Positions 52,465-62,271 of a DNA stretch of 64,000 nt are shown here, piece by piece (position 1 is the stretch's first letter; the number at the start of each line of letters is the position of its first letter). The position numbers and the translations under genes were made by a program. The notes beneath the pieces are model-generated. The model saw only the letters and a program-made list of their open reading frames with translations, was not told the origin of the DNA and ran no database searches. Origin of the DNA: Roseovarius pacificus (GTDB taxonomy: Bacteria; Pseudomonadota; Alphaproteobacteria; Rhodobacterales; Rhodobacteraceae); NCBI RefSeq assembly GCF_900142665.1, contig NZ_FRBR01000001.1, positions 682,001 through 746,000 on the forward strand, written 5' to 3'.

Positions 52465-53422
52465 GAACCGCACCCTTGATCCTGATGGCCTTGTGATCCT
52501 GCACACCGACATCCTGCGCCGATTGCATGGCGGCGAACAGCATCGCGGTCGGATCGCTGAACAGGCTCAGGCCACTGGATTTGGGCGCGCCGACGGCAAC
52601 CGACGGCACCAGCGCGGCATCGTCGGACAGCAGGCCCGCGACCTGGGAAATCTTCCAGCCGATATCGGTTTCCAGGGTGTCCGAATCCAGCCGGGTCATA
52701 CGAGAAATCAAGGCGCAGAAATTGCCGCTGCCGAAATAGGAAAGAACACGCAATCCGCCATGCAGCGATCCACCGATGGATCGCGCCACCTCGGCCATGG
52801 TGTCGGCAAATTCCAGCCCCGACGAATGAACAAAGATGTCATGGGCGTTGCGGACATGGAAACCGACAGCGACCGTCGTCATCAGGCGCAACGGCCCCAG
52901 ACGCAGCACATAGTTTTCAAGGCTGCTTGCGGGGATCAGGAATCTGGAATTGGCGATGATGTCGGCGTCTTCGAACCCATGCGTCATGCCGAAGGCCTGT
53001 TCCGTTTCCGTGAGTTGCGACGATATCTGGCTGCACTGGCGCCGTTCGCTGGCAAGAGCCTCGACCATACGCATGCGCGCCTTGACCTCCATCGGGTCCA
53101 CCGGCTTGTTGATGTAATCGCTCGCCCCGGCGTCAAAAGCGGCATCGACATATTGCTTGTCCGTCACGGACGAGATCATCACGATCGGCGTTTTATCGTA
53201 GGAGGGCCTGTTCCTGATCGACGCGCACAGCTCTATCCCGTTCATGCCGTCCATGTTGACGTCGAGAAAGAAGCAATCGAACGGTGCCTGCGATTGTGAG
53301 ATGACATCGAGCGCCTGATCGCCGGACTCTGCGAATTGCAGGTCGTCATATCCGTCGCCTTGAAGGACCTGCATCAGCAGATCGCGGAAAATGGGCTCGT
53401 CGTCGACGATAAGTATCTTCAT
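52454..53422 (-). CDS. Response regulator with receiver and degenerate GGDEF-like C-terminal domain
   Basis: A 322-residue protein. The receiver spans residues 1-120 (ILIVDDEP, phospho-Asp in FFLDVNMDGMNG ~54, Thr/Ser region VMISSV, Lys in INKPVDPMEV ~106). A linker helix follows. The C-terminal ~190 residues contain LRVLSYFGSGNFCALISRMT, in place of a GGDEF signature, and no catalytic GG[D/E]EF, so it is probably not a cyclase. It likely acts as a scaffold or sensor for the phosphorelay. An Hpt gene overlaps its end. Confidence 0.8.
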   Translation of the reverse strand: MKILIVDDEPIFRDLLMQVLQGDGYDDLQFAESGDQALDVISQSQAPFDCFFLDVNMDGMNGIELCASIRNRPSYDKTPIVMISSVTDKQYVDAAFDAGASDYINKPVDPMEVKARMRMVEALASERRQCSQISSQLTETEQAFGMTHGFEDADIIANSRFLIPASSLENYVLRLGPLRLMTTVAVGFHVRNAHDIFVHSSGLEFADTMAEVARSIGGSLHGGLRVLSYFGSGNFCALISRMTRLDSDTLETDIGWKISQVAGLLSDDAALVPSVAVGAPKSSGLSLFSDPTAMLFAAMQSAQDVGVQDHKAIRIKGAVHVA

Positions 53423-53630
53423 TCTGTGTGCTCACGTTTCCAGATGAGAGGTATAGGATTACTGTTGAGCACTCTTTACGCTTAAGTGATTATGCAACTT
53501 TCATACTACTCTTCGAGTTGAGTGCGGCGACAATATGGCGACAATATGGCGATCTGCTAAAAATGAAGGAAAATGAGCGGGATGCGGGGGGCGGCGCCCT
53601 TGACCGACGCGCGCGCCCCCCTGCCCCGCG

Positions 53631-54839
53631 TCAGTGCCGCAGGGCTTCGATCGGGTCGAGCTGCGCCGCCCTGCGCGCCGGGAAATATCCGAAGATCACC
53701 CCGACCAGCGCCGAAAAGACGAAGGCAAGCAGAACGATCTGGATATCTATCACGAACGGGACATTCAGCATCCGCGTCCCCACCGCCCCGAACGCCAGCC
53801 CGAGCAATATGCCCATGATCCCGCCCAGACCGGACAAGACCACCGCCTCGACCAGAAACTGCATCAGGACCTGACGCGCCTGCGCACCGACCGCCATGCG
53901 TATGCCGATCTCGCGGGTGCGTTCGGTGACCGAAACGAGCATGATGTTCATGATGCCGATCCCGCCCACAAGCAGGCTGACCGCCGCCACCGCCGACAAA
54001 AGGCCGGTCAGCACATCGGTAATCCCCGTGAGCATCGAGGCCAGTTGCTCCATGTCGCGGATCGCGAAATCGTCCTCTTCGCCCCGACCGATGCGCCGGG
54101 TCTCGCGCAGCAGCGCGGTAAGGTCGTCGATTGTCCGGGTGGTCGAAAACCCATCGCGGACCGAGACATAAATGAGCCGGACATCCGACGTGCCCGCGAT
54201 GCGGCGGGCGAAGGTGCGGAACGGGATCATGACGATATCGTCCTGATCGGTGCCGAAGGACGACGCCCCCTTGGCTTCGAGCACGCCGGTGACTGTGCAG
54301 GAAATCGGCCCGAGGCGCAGTTTCTCGCCAAGCGGATCGGTCATGCCGAACAGCTCGTCGCGCACCGTCTTGCCCAGAATGCAGACCGGCTTGCCCGCCT
54401 GTTGCTCGGCTTCGGTGAAACTGCGCCCCTGTGCGATATTCCAATCCGTCGCCAGCAGGTACTGGTTGGTCGTGCCGCTCACGCTGGTGCGGTAATTCTC
54501 GTTGCCGAACACCGCAACCAGCGACGAAGAGCCCATCGGCGCGGCGGTTTCGACGCTGGCAAGCTGATCAACGATGGTTTGCACGTCCCTTTCGGAAAAG
54601 GCGCGCGCACTGCCGGAACCGGCGCTCGGCCCGAACCGGCTTTGACCCGGCGAGAGCATCAGAAGGTTGGCGCCCAGCTTTTCGACATCGCTTGTCACCT
54701 GCACGGTCGATCCGCGCCCCAGTGTCACCATCGCGATCACCGCGGCCACGCCGATCACCACGCCCAGAACCGTCAGGAACGACCGCGTGGGATTGCGCAG
54801 GATCGCCTGTAGCGCCAGCCTGACCGTTTCCAGAAACAT
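53631..54839 (-). CDS. MacB-type ABC transporter permease
   Basis: A 402-residue FtsX-family permease. One N-terminal helix (LTVLGVVIGVAAVIAMVTLG) is followed by a large periplasmic MacB_PCD domain and three C-terminal helices (AAVSLLVGGIGIMNIMLVSV, GGIMGILLGLAFGAVG, IVLLAFVFSALVGVIFGYFP). The final FPARRAAQLDPIEALRH is the family end motif. It pairs with the ATPase gene, overlapping by one base (TGATG). It probably exports a toxin, antibiotic or lipoprotein, driven with the MacA-like adaptor. Confidence 0.93.
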   Translation of the reverse strand: MFLETVRLALQAILRNPTRSFLTVLGVVIGVAAVIAMVTLGRGSTVQVTSDVEKLGANLLMLSPGQSRFGPSAGSGSARAFSERDVQTIVDQLASVETAAPMGSSSLVAVFGNENYRTSVSGTTNQYLLATDWNIAQGRSFTEAEQQAGKPVCILGKTVRDELFGMTDPLGEKLRLGPISCTVTGVLEAKGASSFGTDQDDIVMIPFRTFARRIAGTSDVRLIYVSVRDGFSTTRTIDDLTALLRETRRIGRGEEDDFAIRDMEQLASMLTGITDVLTGLLSAVAAVSLLVGGIGIMNIMLVSVTERTREIGIRMAVGAQARQVLMQFLVEAVVLSGLGGIMGILLGLAFGAVGTRMLNVPFVIDIQIVLLAFVFSALVGVIFGYFPARRAAQLDPIEALRH

Positions 54840-55576
54840 CAGGCGGCCCCTTTGCCGGTGGGCCGGTCGGATTCGATACGTCCGTCCACCATCCAGATCA
54901 GCCGGTCGGAAAACGCGGCCATGTCGTCTTCGTGCGTGACCATGACGATCGTCAGGTTCTCGTCGCGATTGAGACTTTGCAGGAGTTCCATGATCTCGAT
55001 AGAGCGCGTGGTGTCGAGGTTGCCCGTCGGCTCGTCGGCCAGAATCACGCTCGGCTGACCAGCCAATGCGCGGGCGATGGCGACCCGTTGCTGCTGACCG
55101 CCCGACAGTTCCGAAGGATCGTGATGCGCGCGGTTGCCCAGGCCCACCTTTTCCAGCGCGGAAAGCGCGCGCGCCTCGCGCTCGTCACGGGACATGCCCT
55201 TGTAGATCAGGGGCAATTCCACATTCTGAAGCGCCGTCGTGCGCGGCAGAAGGTTGTAGCCCTGAAAGATGAAGCCCAGATAGTGCCGCCGCAACAGGGC
55301 GCGCTGGTCCTGTGTCAGATCGGCAACCTCAACACCGTTGAACAGGTATTGCCCCGAGCTCGGCCGATCAAGGCACCCCATCACGTTCATCGCGGTGGAC
55401 TTGCCCGACCCGGACGGCCCCATGATCGCCACGAATTCCCCCTGCGTGATGGTCAGCGTGATCCCGGCCAGCGCAAAAACCTGCGCCTCGCCCTTGCCGT
55501 AAACGCGGGTGATGTCGCGGAAATCTATGACGGGGTGGGCAGGATCAGTTGCCGTTGAAGCGGTCTGTGATGACAC
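54839..55576 (-). CDS. MacB/LolD-type ABC transporter ATPase
   Basis: A 245-residue ATPase. Walker A is GPSGSGKST, Q-loop in GFIFQGYNLL, signature LSGGQQQRVAIARAL, Walker B VILADEPTGNLD and the H-loop VMVTHE. The separate ATPase matches MacB systems where ATPase and permease are split. Its start overlaps the upstream adaptor gene end by 32 bp and its stop overlaps the permease start. It energises export. Confidence 0.95.
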   Translation of the reverse strand: MSSQTASTATDPAHPVIDFRDITRVYGKGEAQVFALAGITLTITQGEFVAIMGPSGSGKSTAMNVMGCLDRPSSGQYLFNGVEVADLTQDQRALLRRHYLGFIFQGYNLLPRTTALQNVELPLIYKGMSRDEREARALSALEKVGLGNRAHHDPSELSGGQQQRVAIARALAGQPSVILADEPTGNLDTTRSIEIMELLQSLNRDENLTIVMVTHEDDMAAFSDRLIWMVDGRIESDRPTGKGAA

Positions 55577-56801
55577 GGTCGCCCTCCTTCAGATCGCCGG
55601 ACCGGATAATCGTGACCAGACCGTCGGTCTCGCCCGTTTCGACGGCCACTTCCTCGGCCTGCCCGCCCCGCAGCACCCAGACCGATTTGCGCGCTTCCGC
55701 CGCCCCGCCGCTTCGGCCACGATCCGGCCTTCGGGACATCATCAGCCCGACCAGCCCGCTGCCGCCCTGTCCGTTGTCTTCCTCGGCCTCCACGGGCGGG
55801 GTGTAGCGCAGCGCCGCATTCGGCACGAGCAGCGCATCCGCGACCGAGGTCACGACGACATCGGCGGTCGCGGTCATGCCCGGACGCAGCGCCATGTCGG
55901 AATTGTCGAGCGTCAGAATGCCCTTGTAGGTCACCACGCCATCCACGGTTTCGGGCGCGAAATACAGTTCGGTTATCTGCGCGGGGAAAACCCGCTCGTC
56001 ATAGGCATCCACGGTAAACCGGGCCTCTTGCCCCACCTCGGCCCGGCCAATATCGGCCTCGTCGATGTCTATCTGAAGTTCCATCCTGGCGATATCCTCG
56101 GCCACCGTGAACAGGACGGGCGCCGACAGCGACGCCGCCACGATCTGCCCGACATCCACGGCGCGGTCCAGCACGACCCCGTTGACGGGCGAGCAGATGC
56201 AGGATTTCGTCAGGTCCACCTTCACGACCTCGAGATTGGCCTTTGCAAGATCGCGGTTCGCGATGGCCGCCTGAAGTTCGGCCTTGGCGCGTTCGTACCC
56301 GGCCTCCTGCGCGATGAAGGTCTGTTCGGCGGCCACCCCCCGGCGCGACAGTTCCAGACCGCGCTCGAAGGTCTTGCGCGCTTCGTCCAGCGACACCTCG
56401 GCTATGGCGACCCTGGCTTCGGCGGCGGCAAGCGATGCCTCCTGCACGGCGCGTTGCGCCTCGAGTTTGCTGGTATCGAGCGTGGCCAGCACCATGCCCT
56501 TTTCGACCGTGTCGTTGAAATCGACGTGAACGGCGGCGATGGTTCCGGACAGTTCGCTGGAGATATCGAACAGATCCGTCGGCTCGACCGAGCCGGTCGC
56601 CGAGACCGTGACCTCAAGACCGCCGCGCCGCGCCTCTTCGGTGACATAGCGCACCTGCTCGCCGCTGGTGGCGCCACGATAGAACAGGACCGCAGCCACC
56701 AGCAGGATCGCACCCCCGGCAACTGCGATCCAGCGCCACGAGGCATGGCGGCGGCGCCCGATCCCGAGCGTTTTGGCGATCTCTTCCTGTTCGGCTGTCA
56801 T
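55545..56801 (-). CDS. MacA-type periplasmic adaptor (HlyD/RND membrane-fusion family)
   Basis: A 418-residue adaptor. An N-terminal membrane helix (WRWIAVAGGAILLVAAVLFY) is followed by a biotinyl-lipoyl/barrel-sandwich part (VSATGSVEPTDLFDISSEL, VNGVVLDRAVDVGQIVAASL) with a coiled-coil hairpin between (~residues 110-185) and a beta-barrel. A ~35-residue polar loop rich in Gly/Arg (GGSGLVGLMMSRRPDRGRSG) is inserted near the end. It spans the periplasm to an outer-membrane channel, which is not in the window. It heads the adaptor-ATPase-permease operon. Confidence 0.92.
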   Translation of the reverse strand: MTAEQEEIAKTLGIGRRRHASWRWIAVAGGAILLVAAVLFYRGATSGEQVRYVTEEARRGGLEVTVSATGSVEPTDLFDISSELSGTIAAVHVDFNDTVEKGMVLATLDTSKLEAQRAVQEASLAAAEARVAIAEVSLDEARKTFERGLELSRRGVAAEQTFIAQEAGYERAKAELQAAIANRDLAKANLEVVKVDLTKSCICSPVNGVVLDRAVDVGQIVAASLSAPVLFTVAEDIARMELQIDIDEADIGRAEVGQEARFTVDAYDERVFPAQITELYFAPETVDGVVTYKGILTLDNSDMALRPGMTATADVVVTSVADALLVPNAALRYTPPVEAEEDNGQGGSGLVGLMMSRRPDRGRSGGAAEARKSVWVLRGGQAEEVAVETGETDGLVTIIRSGDLKEGDRVITDRFNGN

Positions 56802-57054
56802 GCGTCGACCTTTCCCGATTTCGGAACCCTGAAAAAGAATAACGTAACAGCAACGGTTTTCCGTCGCGGAAAATCAGGATTTTTTTTCGGCTGCCTGTCC
56901 GGGTCATGCAGCACAAGACCGGCCTCAAGTCAAAGGCCAACGCTCTCTGACACGCAAAACCGGCAGGCCGCGCCGGGCGCAAGACCGCAAAAACGGGACA
57001 TTTCATGCAACACAGCGCAGACCGCGCCCGGTTCCGACCGGGGCGGTTCGCCCC

Positions 57055-58047
57055 CTACCTGACGGACAGAACGATCTTTCCCACATGGCCCCCGGCCTCA
57101 AGCTCGGCATGGGCATCGCAGGCCCGCCCCAAAGGATGCACGGAATGGATGACGGGCCGGACCGTGCCGCTCTTCAGCAGCGGCCAGACATACCGGTGCA
57201 GATCGCGCGCGATCACCCCCTTTTCCTGCGGCGTCTGCGGGCGCAGGGTGCTGCCGCAAAGGGTCTGGCGTTTGCGGATCATGGATTCGATATCCACCTC
57301 TGTCCGCCCGCCTCCGAGAAACGCGATGATCACCAGCTGCCCGCCCACGGCGAGAGAGGCGAGATTGCGATCCAGATACTCGGCGCAGATCATGTCGAGA
57401 ATGACATCGACACCGCGCCCGTCGGTCAATCGGGCGATTTCGGTCTCGAACCGCTCCGTTTTGTAATTGATCGCCTCGGTCGCGCCCAGTTCCCTGCATG
57501 CCCGGCATTTTTCGTCGGTGCCTGCCGTGGCGTAAACCGTTGCGCCAAGGGCGCAGGCCAGCTGGATCGCCGTCGTGCCGATGCCGCTGGCGCCGCCATG
57601 GATCAGAACGGTTTCGCCCTCGCTCAGCCGCCCGATGCGAAACAGGTTGGTCCAGACGGTGAAAAAGGTTTCCGGGATGGCCGCGGCTTCGAGCGCCGTC
57701 AGACCGGGCGGCCATGGCAGAACCTGTTCGACCGGGGCAACGCAATATTCCGCATAGCCCCCGCCCGCGACGAGGGCGCAGACCTTGTCGCCGGGCGCGT
57801 AACCCGTCACGCCAGCGCCGCAAGACACGATCTCGCCCGCCACTTCGAGACCCAGAACCTCGGTCACACCGGGGGGCGGCGGGTAGCCGCCCTTGCGCTG
57901 GCGCAGGTCGGGGCGGTTGACCCCCGCCGCCGCCACGTGGATCAGAACCTCGCCCGCGGCAGGGTCGGGCACGGGAATCGGCCGCGCCTCAAGAACCTCG
58001 GGACCGCCCGGTTCGGTGGCGAAAATGGCCTGCATCGTCTGGGTCAT
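57055..58047 (-). CDS. Zinc-independent MDR NAD(P)H quinone oxidoreductase
   Basis: A 330-residue enzyme of the quinone oxidoreductase/PIG3 branch. The N-terminal GroES-like domain has VAAAGVNRPDLRQRKGGYPP, then VLGLEVAGEIVSCG. The Rossmann motif is IHGGASGIGTTAIQLACALG. There are no catalytic zinc cysteines. Such enzymes reduce quinones or enoyl compounds with NADPH. It is the last gene of the tct-SDR run, 6 bp after the membrane protein gene. Confidence 0.9.
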   Translation of the reverse strand: MTQTMQAIFATEPGGPEVLEARPIPVPDPAAGEVLIHVAAAGVNRPDLRQRKGGYPPPPGVTEVLGLEVAGEIVSCGAGVTGYAPGDKVCALVAGGGYAEYCVAPVEQVLPWPPGLTALEAAAIPETFFTVWTNLFRIGRLSEGETVLIHGGASGIGTTAIQLACALGATVYATAGTDEKCRACRELGATEAINYKTERFETEIARLTDGRGVDVILDMICAEYLDRNLASLAVGGQLVIIAFLGGGRTEVDIESMIRKRQTLCGSTLRPQTPQEKGVIARDLHRYVWPLLKSGTVRPVIHSVHPLGRACDAHAELEAGGHVGKIVLSVR

Positions 58048-58053
58048 GTGCTC

Positions 58054-59421
58054 TTACCTCTGTAATGAAATGAAAACCGCCGTGGCGCAGAACAGCCCGA
58101 CCACCAGCAAGGCCAGCACGGTCAGTTTCAGGTTGCCCCTGCGCACAAGGTGCCCCCCGTCCAGCCCCATGATCCGGCTGGTGATCAGCACATTGGCGGT
58201 GAAGGGCGAGGAAGCGGCCGTGATGCCCCACCCCAGGATCGCCGCCAGTGCCAGCCAGATCAGCGCGGGCTCGGGCACGAGCGGATGAAGGACGCCCAGC
58301 AGGATGCTGGCCGACACGATGGGATTGACGGCCCACAACCCTGCGCCGACCATCCCCACCGGCACCAGGGCGACGATCACCGGCAGCAGGATGTCGGGCG
58401 GCGCGGCAATCGCTCCGCCAAATGCCGAGATGGTTTCGGCGATCACCGCCCCGAGGAAGCCTGCGCCCGAGACGATGACGATCTCGTTCACGCTGTTCCC
58501 GGCTGTCGCGGCAAGTTCGCGATGCAGCCCGGGCGCGGCCCCGGCCAATATCTGCACGCCCCACCAGGCCAGCGAAAAGCAAAGGACCGCCACCAGCACC
58601 GATGCGGGCATCGACAGCGCCGCCAGATGGTGCAACCCGAACGCGACCGCCACCAGCAGAACGACCCTGAGAACCACACGCCCCAGCACCAGTTGCTCGG
58701 GCCAGGACGGCAATGCGCGCGTCAGACCAGCATCGTGCGAGGGGCCTTTCGACAAAAGGTAGCCCGCGCCGACATAGAGCACCGCCGCCGCGATCCCGTA
58801 GGGCAGCACCTGAAAATAGCCGACCTCGGGCAGGATCGACAGGGTGATGATCGTCGACAGCGCCAGCGGCGACCACATGGGCATTGCCGCGAACCCGCGC
58901 AGCATGGCCAGGGTCAGATCCTCGACCGCGTTCTGCCGCACGAGCGTATCGCGGCTTTGCGCAAGAAGCGTCGCCATCAGGGCGGCGGCCCCGAAATTCA
59001 GGAAGATCGCAAAGACATGCGTGCCGAACATGACGAACAGATACCGCGCCCCGCGGGGACGGTTGGCGACGATGGATGCGGCGCGCCGGACGTCCTCTGC
59101 GCGCGAGGCCGCGCGGCTGAGAATACCAAGCGCGATCAGAAGGGCCCCGAGAAAGATCACACGGGGCATCGCATCCGACGAAGCAAGCCAGCCCGTCAGC
59201 CAGCCGCCGAAGAACAGGACCATGACGATGACCCCGATGATCCGCGCAGGCCGGTTGAGCCGCTGCCGGTTCAGCACGGCCATGACGATCAGGACCACGC
59301 CCACGGGCATTTCGGGCACGTGAACAAAAATCGACGCCGCACCGGCACACAGCAGGCACAGCGCGACAACGGCATTGATCCTGTCCTTCGGGGACATCGG
59401 CATTGCTGCGGGGTCAGCCAT
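58054..59421 (-). CDS. Polytopic membrane protein, possible ion-transporter-type carrier
   Basis: A 455-residue protein with roughly twelve hydrophobic helices. Notable segments are VNEIVIVSGAGFLGAVIAET and ILGWGITAASSPFTANVLIT, reminiscent of ion-transporter superfamily turning motifs, but no family is recognised with confidence. It starts overlapping the SDR gene's stop (ATGGCTGA) and is followed by the quinone oxidoreductase. A substrate carrier or respiratory-linked transporter for the same catabolic operon is likely; nothing specific can be read. Confidence 0.65.
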   Translation of the reverse strand: MADPAAMPMSPKDRINAVVALCLLCAGAASIFVHVPEMPVGVVLIVMAVLNRQRLNRPARIIGVIVMVLFFGGWLTGWLASSDAMPRVIFLGALLIALGILSRAASRAEDVRRAASIVANRPRGARYLFVMFGTHVFAIFLNFGAAALMATLLAQSRDTLVRQNAVEDLTLAMLRGFAAMPMWSPLALSTIITLSILPEVGYFQVLPYGIAAAVLYVGAGYLLSKGPSHDAGLTRALPSWPEQLVLGRVVLRVVLLVAVAFGLHHLAALSMPASVLVAVLCFSLAWWGVQILAGAAPGLHRELAATAGNSVNEIVIVSGAGFLGAVIAETISAFGGAIAAPPDILLPVIVALVPVGMVGAGLWAVNPIVSASILLGVLHPLVPEPALIWLALAAILGWGITAASSPFTANVLITSRIMGLDGGHLVRRGNLKLTVLALLVVGLFCATAVFISLQR

Positions 59422-60241
59422 CCATGGCCTGACGAACGCTTGCCGACAAGCCACCGTCGACGACCAGTTCGGTTCCCGTGATATAGCCCGCCCTGTCGGA
59501 GGCCAGGAAAACCGCCGCCTCGGCGATATCCCAGGCACTGCCCATGCGCCCCAGCGGGCATTGCCGGGCGCGGGCCTCGCGCATCTGCGCCTCGGTCTTG
59601 TCGCCATAGCTTTGCGCAAGGGTGATGCCGATCCGCGGGGTGTCGATCAGCCCGGCGATGATCGCGTTGACCCGGATGCCATCCGGCGCCAGTTCGACCG
59701 CAAGGGCGCGCGCGAACTGGTTCGCCCCGGCCTTGGTGGCCGAATAGGCCAGATGCGGAAAACCCGTATGCCGGATCGAGGCAATCGACGAGGTCACGGT
59801 GATGACCCCGCGCCCCTGCGCACGCATCATCGGCAGCGCCGCCTGCGCCGCGACGTGCAGCGAGGTCAGGTTGGCGTCGCTGATACGCCGCCACTCCGCC
59901 GGGCTGGTCCGGTCGGATGGCCCGCTTTTGCCAAGCCCCACATTGCAATGCAGGATATCGAGCCGGCCATGCCCGGCCTCCACCGCGCCGACAAGCTCTG
60001 TCACGCTGGTATCGTCGAGCACGTCCACGCTGCGGGCTTCGCCCTGGCCGCCCTCGTCGCGGATCAGGGCGACGGTTTCCCCGGCGGCGGCCAGATTGCT
60101 GTCGGCGGCCACCACATGGGCGCCTGCGCGGGCCAGGCAGATGGCGATGGCGCGGCCTATCCCGATGCCCGTGCCGATCGAACCGGCCCCGATCACGAGC
60201 GCGACGCGCCCTTCGAGTTCGGATCGGACCGGCGCCTTCAT
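59414..60241 (-). CDS. Short-chain dehydrogenase/reductase
   Basis: A 275-residue Rossmann oxidoreductase. The N-terminal cofactor motif is GAGSIGTGIGIGRAI (wider than TGxxxGxG). The usual NNAG reads HCNVG. The catalytic Ser-Tyr-Lys is present: VTSSIASI and AYSATKAG (Tyr ~164, Lys ~168). The C-terminus carries the usual GTELVVDGG segment. It is coupled to tctA by an ATGA overlap. A catabolic dehydrogenase role in the operon is inferred. Confidence 0.88.
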   Translation of the reverse strand: MKAPVRSELEGRVALVIGAGSIGTGIGIGRAIAICLARAGAHVVAADSNLAAAGETVALIRDEGGQGEARSVDVLDDTSVTELVGAVEAGHGRLDILHCNVGLGKSGPSDRTSPAEWRRISDANLTSLHVAAQAALPMMRAQGRGVITVTSSIASIRHTGFPHLAYSATKAGANQFARALAVELAPDGIRVNAIIAGLIDTPRIGITLAQSYGDKTEAQMREARARQCPLGRMGSAWDIAEAAVFLASDRAGYITGTELVVDGGLSASVRQAMDG

Positions 60242-61743
60242 CGCGCACCTCCCGCGCGGATCGCATCGCGCTTGGCGCGCGTCGCGCGCAGCTCCCGCCG
60301 GACGCCGACATACAGCGACAGGACGGTGATCGCGATGAAGATCCAGCAGATCGGGCTTCTGAAGAAGATCGTGATATCCTCGGAGATCAGGAAGGACCGG
60401 CGCAGGTTATCCTCGAACAGCGGCCCCAGAATGAACCCCATCAGGAACGGCGCGGCGGCCATGTGGATTTTCATCATGACATAGCCAAGCGCCCCGAAGG
60501 CCAGCATCACGCCGACGTCGAACATCTGGCTTTGCACCGCATAGCTGCCGAAGACGCAGAACATCAGGACCACCGGCAGAAGGATATGGCGGGGGATATC
60601 GGCGATCTTCGCGAAATACCGGATGGCAAGCTTGCCCGAGCCCAGCAGCACGACGGAACTCAGCATGATACCGATGAAAATCGCGTAGATGATGGTGATG
60701 TTGTCCTGAAACATCAGCGGCCCCGGCGTGAGCCCCTGAAGCATGAACGCCCCGAGGATCACCGCCGTCACCACGTCACCGGGAATGCCCAGCGCCAGCA
60801 GCGGAATGAGCGTGGCCCCGGCCACACCGTTGTTCCCGGCCTCGGAGGCGGCGACGCCCTCGATATTGCCCTTGCCGAAGGTTTCCGGCGATTTCGAGGT
60901 CCGCCGCGCCTCGCCATAGGACAGGAACGCCGCGGCGGTGGCCCCGGCGCCGGGAATGGTGCCGATGATGACGCCAATAAAGCTGCCGCGGATGATCGAG
61001 ACAAGGCTGCGCTTAAATTCCTCCAGCGTGACGCGGCTCTTGTCGGCGGTCTTGACGGTGACGGGCGCGACCTTGCGCACGTAGAAATCAATGACTTCGG
61101 GCAGCGCGAAAAGACCGATCAGCAAGGGAATATAGCTGACACCCCCCATCAGGTTGAAATTGTCGAAGGTGAAGCGCTGCGTGCCATAGACCAGATCGAG
61201 CCCGATGGTCGAGGTCAGAAGCCCCAGCAGGCCCGAGATCAGCCCCTTGGTCAGCGACGATCCCGAGATCGAGATGACCACCGTCAGCGAGAAACAGATC
61301 AGCCAGAAATACTCCGGCGGGCCGAAGGCCAGCGCCAGGCCCGCGATCAGGCTGGCGAAAAAGATCAGCGACAGGTTCGACAGGAAATCCGCAATGCACG
61401 ACGCGTAAAGCGCCATGTTCAGCGCCTTGCCCGCCTGCCCCTTCTGGGCCAGCGGATACCCGTCGAGAATGGTGCAGGCCGCCGCCGGTGTGCCCGGCGC
61501 GCGGATCAGGATGGCGGTGATCGACCCGCCGAACACCCCGCCCTTGTAGACCCCCACCAGCAGAAGGATACCGGTCACCGGATCGAGATTGAAGGTGAAG
61601 GGCAGCGCAAGCGCCACGGCCATGGTGGCCGTCAGCCCCGGAATGGCCCCGACAACCACCCCCAGGCAGACGCCCGCGGTGATCGCCATGAGATTTCCCA
61701 GGGTGAAGAACAGTTCGAACCCGGTTGCGATGTTTTCAAGCAT
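60238..61743 (-). CDS. tctA: Tripartite tricarboxylate transporter large permease (TctA)
   Basis: A 501-residue inner-membrane permease. Family motifs are VVVGAIPGLTATMAVALALP near the N-terminus and GAIPGAG-like IIGTIPGAGATAAAFLSYGE in the centre. The ending helices match TctA. Together with TctB and the binding protein it takes up organic acids or aromatic acids. It precedes the SDR gene with an overlapping stop/start. Confidence 0.95.
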   Translation of the reverse strand: MLENIATGFELFFTLGNLMAITAGVCLGVVVGAIPGLTATMAVALALPFTFNLDPVTGILLLVGVYKGGVFGGSITAILIRAPGTPAAACTILDGYPLAQKGQAGKALNMALYASCIADFLSNLSLIFFASLIAGLALAFGPPEYFWLICFSLTVVISISGSSLTKGLISGLLGLLTSTIGLDLVYGTQRFTFDNFNLMGGVSYIPLLIGLFALPEVIDFYVRKVAPVTVKTADKSRVTLEEFKRSLVSIIRGSFIGVIIGTIPGAGATAAAFLSYGEARRTSKSPETFGKGNIEGVAASEAGNNGVAGATLIPLLALGIPGDVVTAVILGAFMLQGLTPGPLMFQDNITIIYAIFIGIMLSSVVLLGSGKLAIRYFAKIADIPRHILLPVVLMFCVFGSYAVQSQMFDVGVMLAFGALGYVMMKIHMAAAPFLMGFILGPLFEDNLRRSFLISEDITIFFRSPICWIFIAITVLSLYVGVRRELRATRAKRDAIRAGGAR

Positions 61744-61746
61744 GAA

Positions 61747-62271
61747 TCACATCCAGTCTTCGAAGATACCCGTCGGCAGGGGCACCTGCGCGACATGGGC
61801 GAAAAACAGATAGACCAGCAGCGGCACGGTGATCCCGACCCCCAGCAGGATGACGGGACGCCGCTCGCCGCCGATGGCAAGCAGGGCGACGGTGACCAGA
61901 ACCGAGGTCAGAAGCATGCCCAGCCGGTCGGGCACCAGAAGATAGACCAGCAGCAACGCACAGAGCATCAGCAGGCGGCTTTTCCATCTGGGGTGAACGC
62001 CCGACATCATGTCTTCGTCTTCGCCGGGGATATGCGGGGCAAAGATCGCTTCGAGCATGTGGATCAGGGCGAACAGGCCGATGGCGATGGTCAGAAGATA
62101 CGGCAGAAAGGCCGGCGACAGCGGCAGGTGCTTCACCGAGGATGGCGTCGTGACCCCGGTCGGTATGACGATCAGGGCGAACAGCACCGACGCCGCAAGC
62201 GTGAGCGCCGCAAAGACGATCTCGCGGCGGCGGCCCCTGTGGGCATCGGTCCGGGTTGTGTTTCCGCTCAT
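61747..62271 (-). CDS. tctB: Tripartite tricarboxylate transporter small subunit (TctB)
   Basis: A 174-residue four-helix membrane protein: VFAALTLAASVLFALIVIPT, FLPYLLTIAIGLFALIHMLE, LLMLCALLLVYLLVPDRLGM, VTVALLAIGGERRPVILLGV. It ends VAQVPLPTGIFEDWM, a typical TctB tail. It stands 3 bp before tctA. The start at 62271 is supported by GGAGG upstream. Confidence 0.88.
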   Translation of the reverse strand: MSGNTTRTDAHRGRRREIVFAALTLAASVLFALIVIPTGVTTPSSVKHLPLSPAFLPYLLTIAIGLFALIHMLEAIFAPHIPGEDEDMMSGVHPRWKSRLLMLCALLLVYLLVPDRLGMLLTSVLVTVALLAIGGERRPVILLGVGITVPLLVYLFFAHVAQVPLPTGIFEDWM

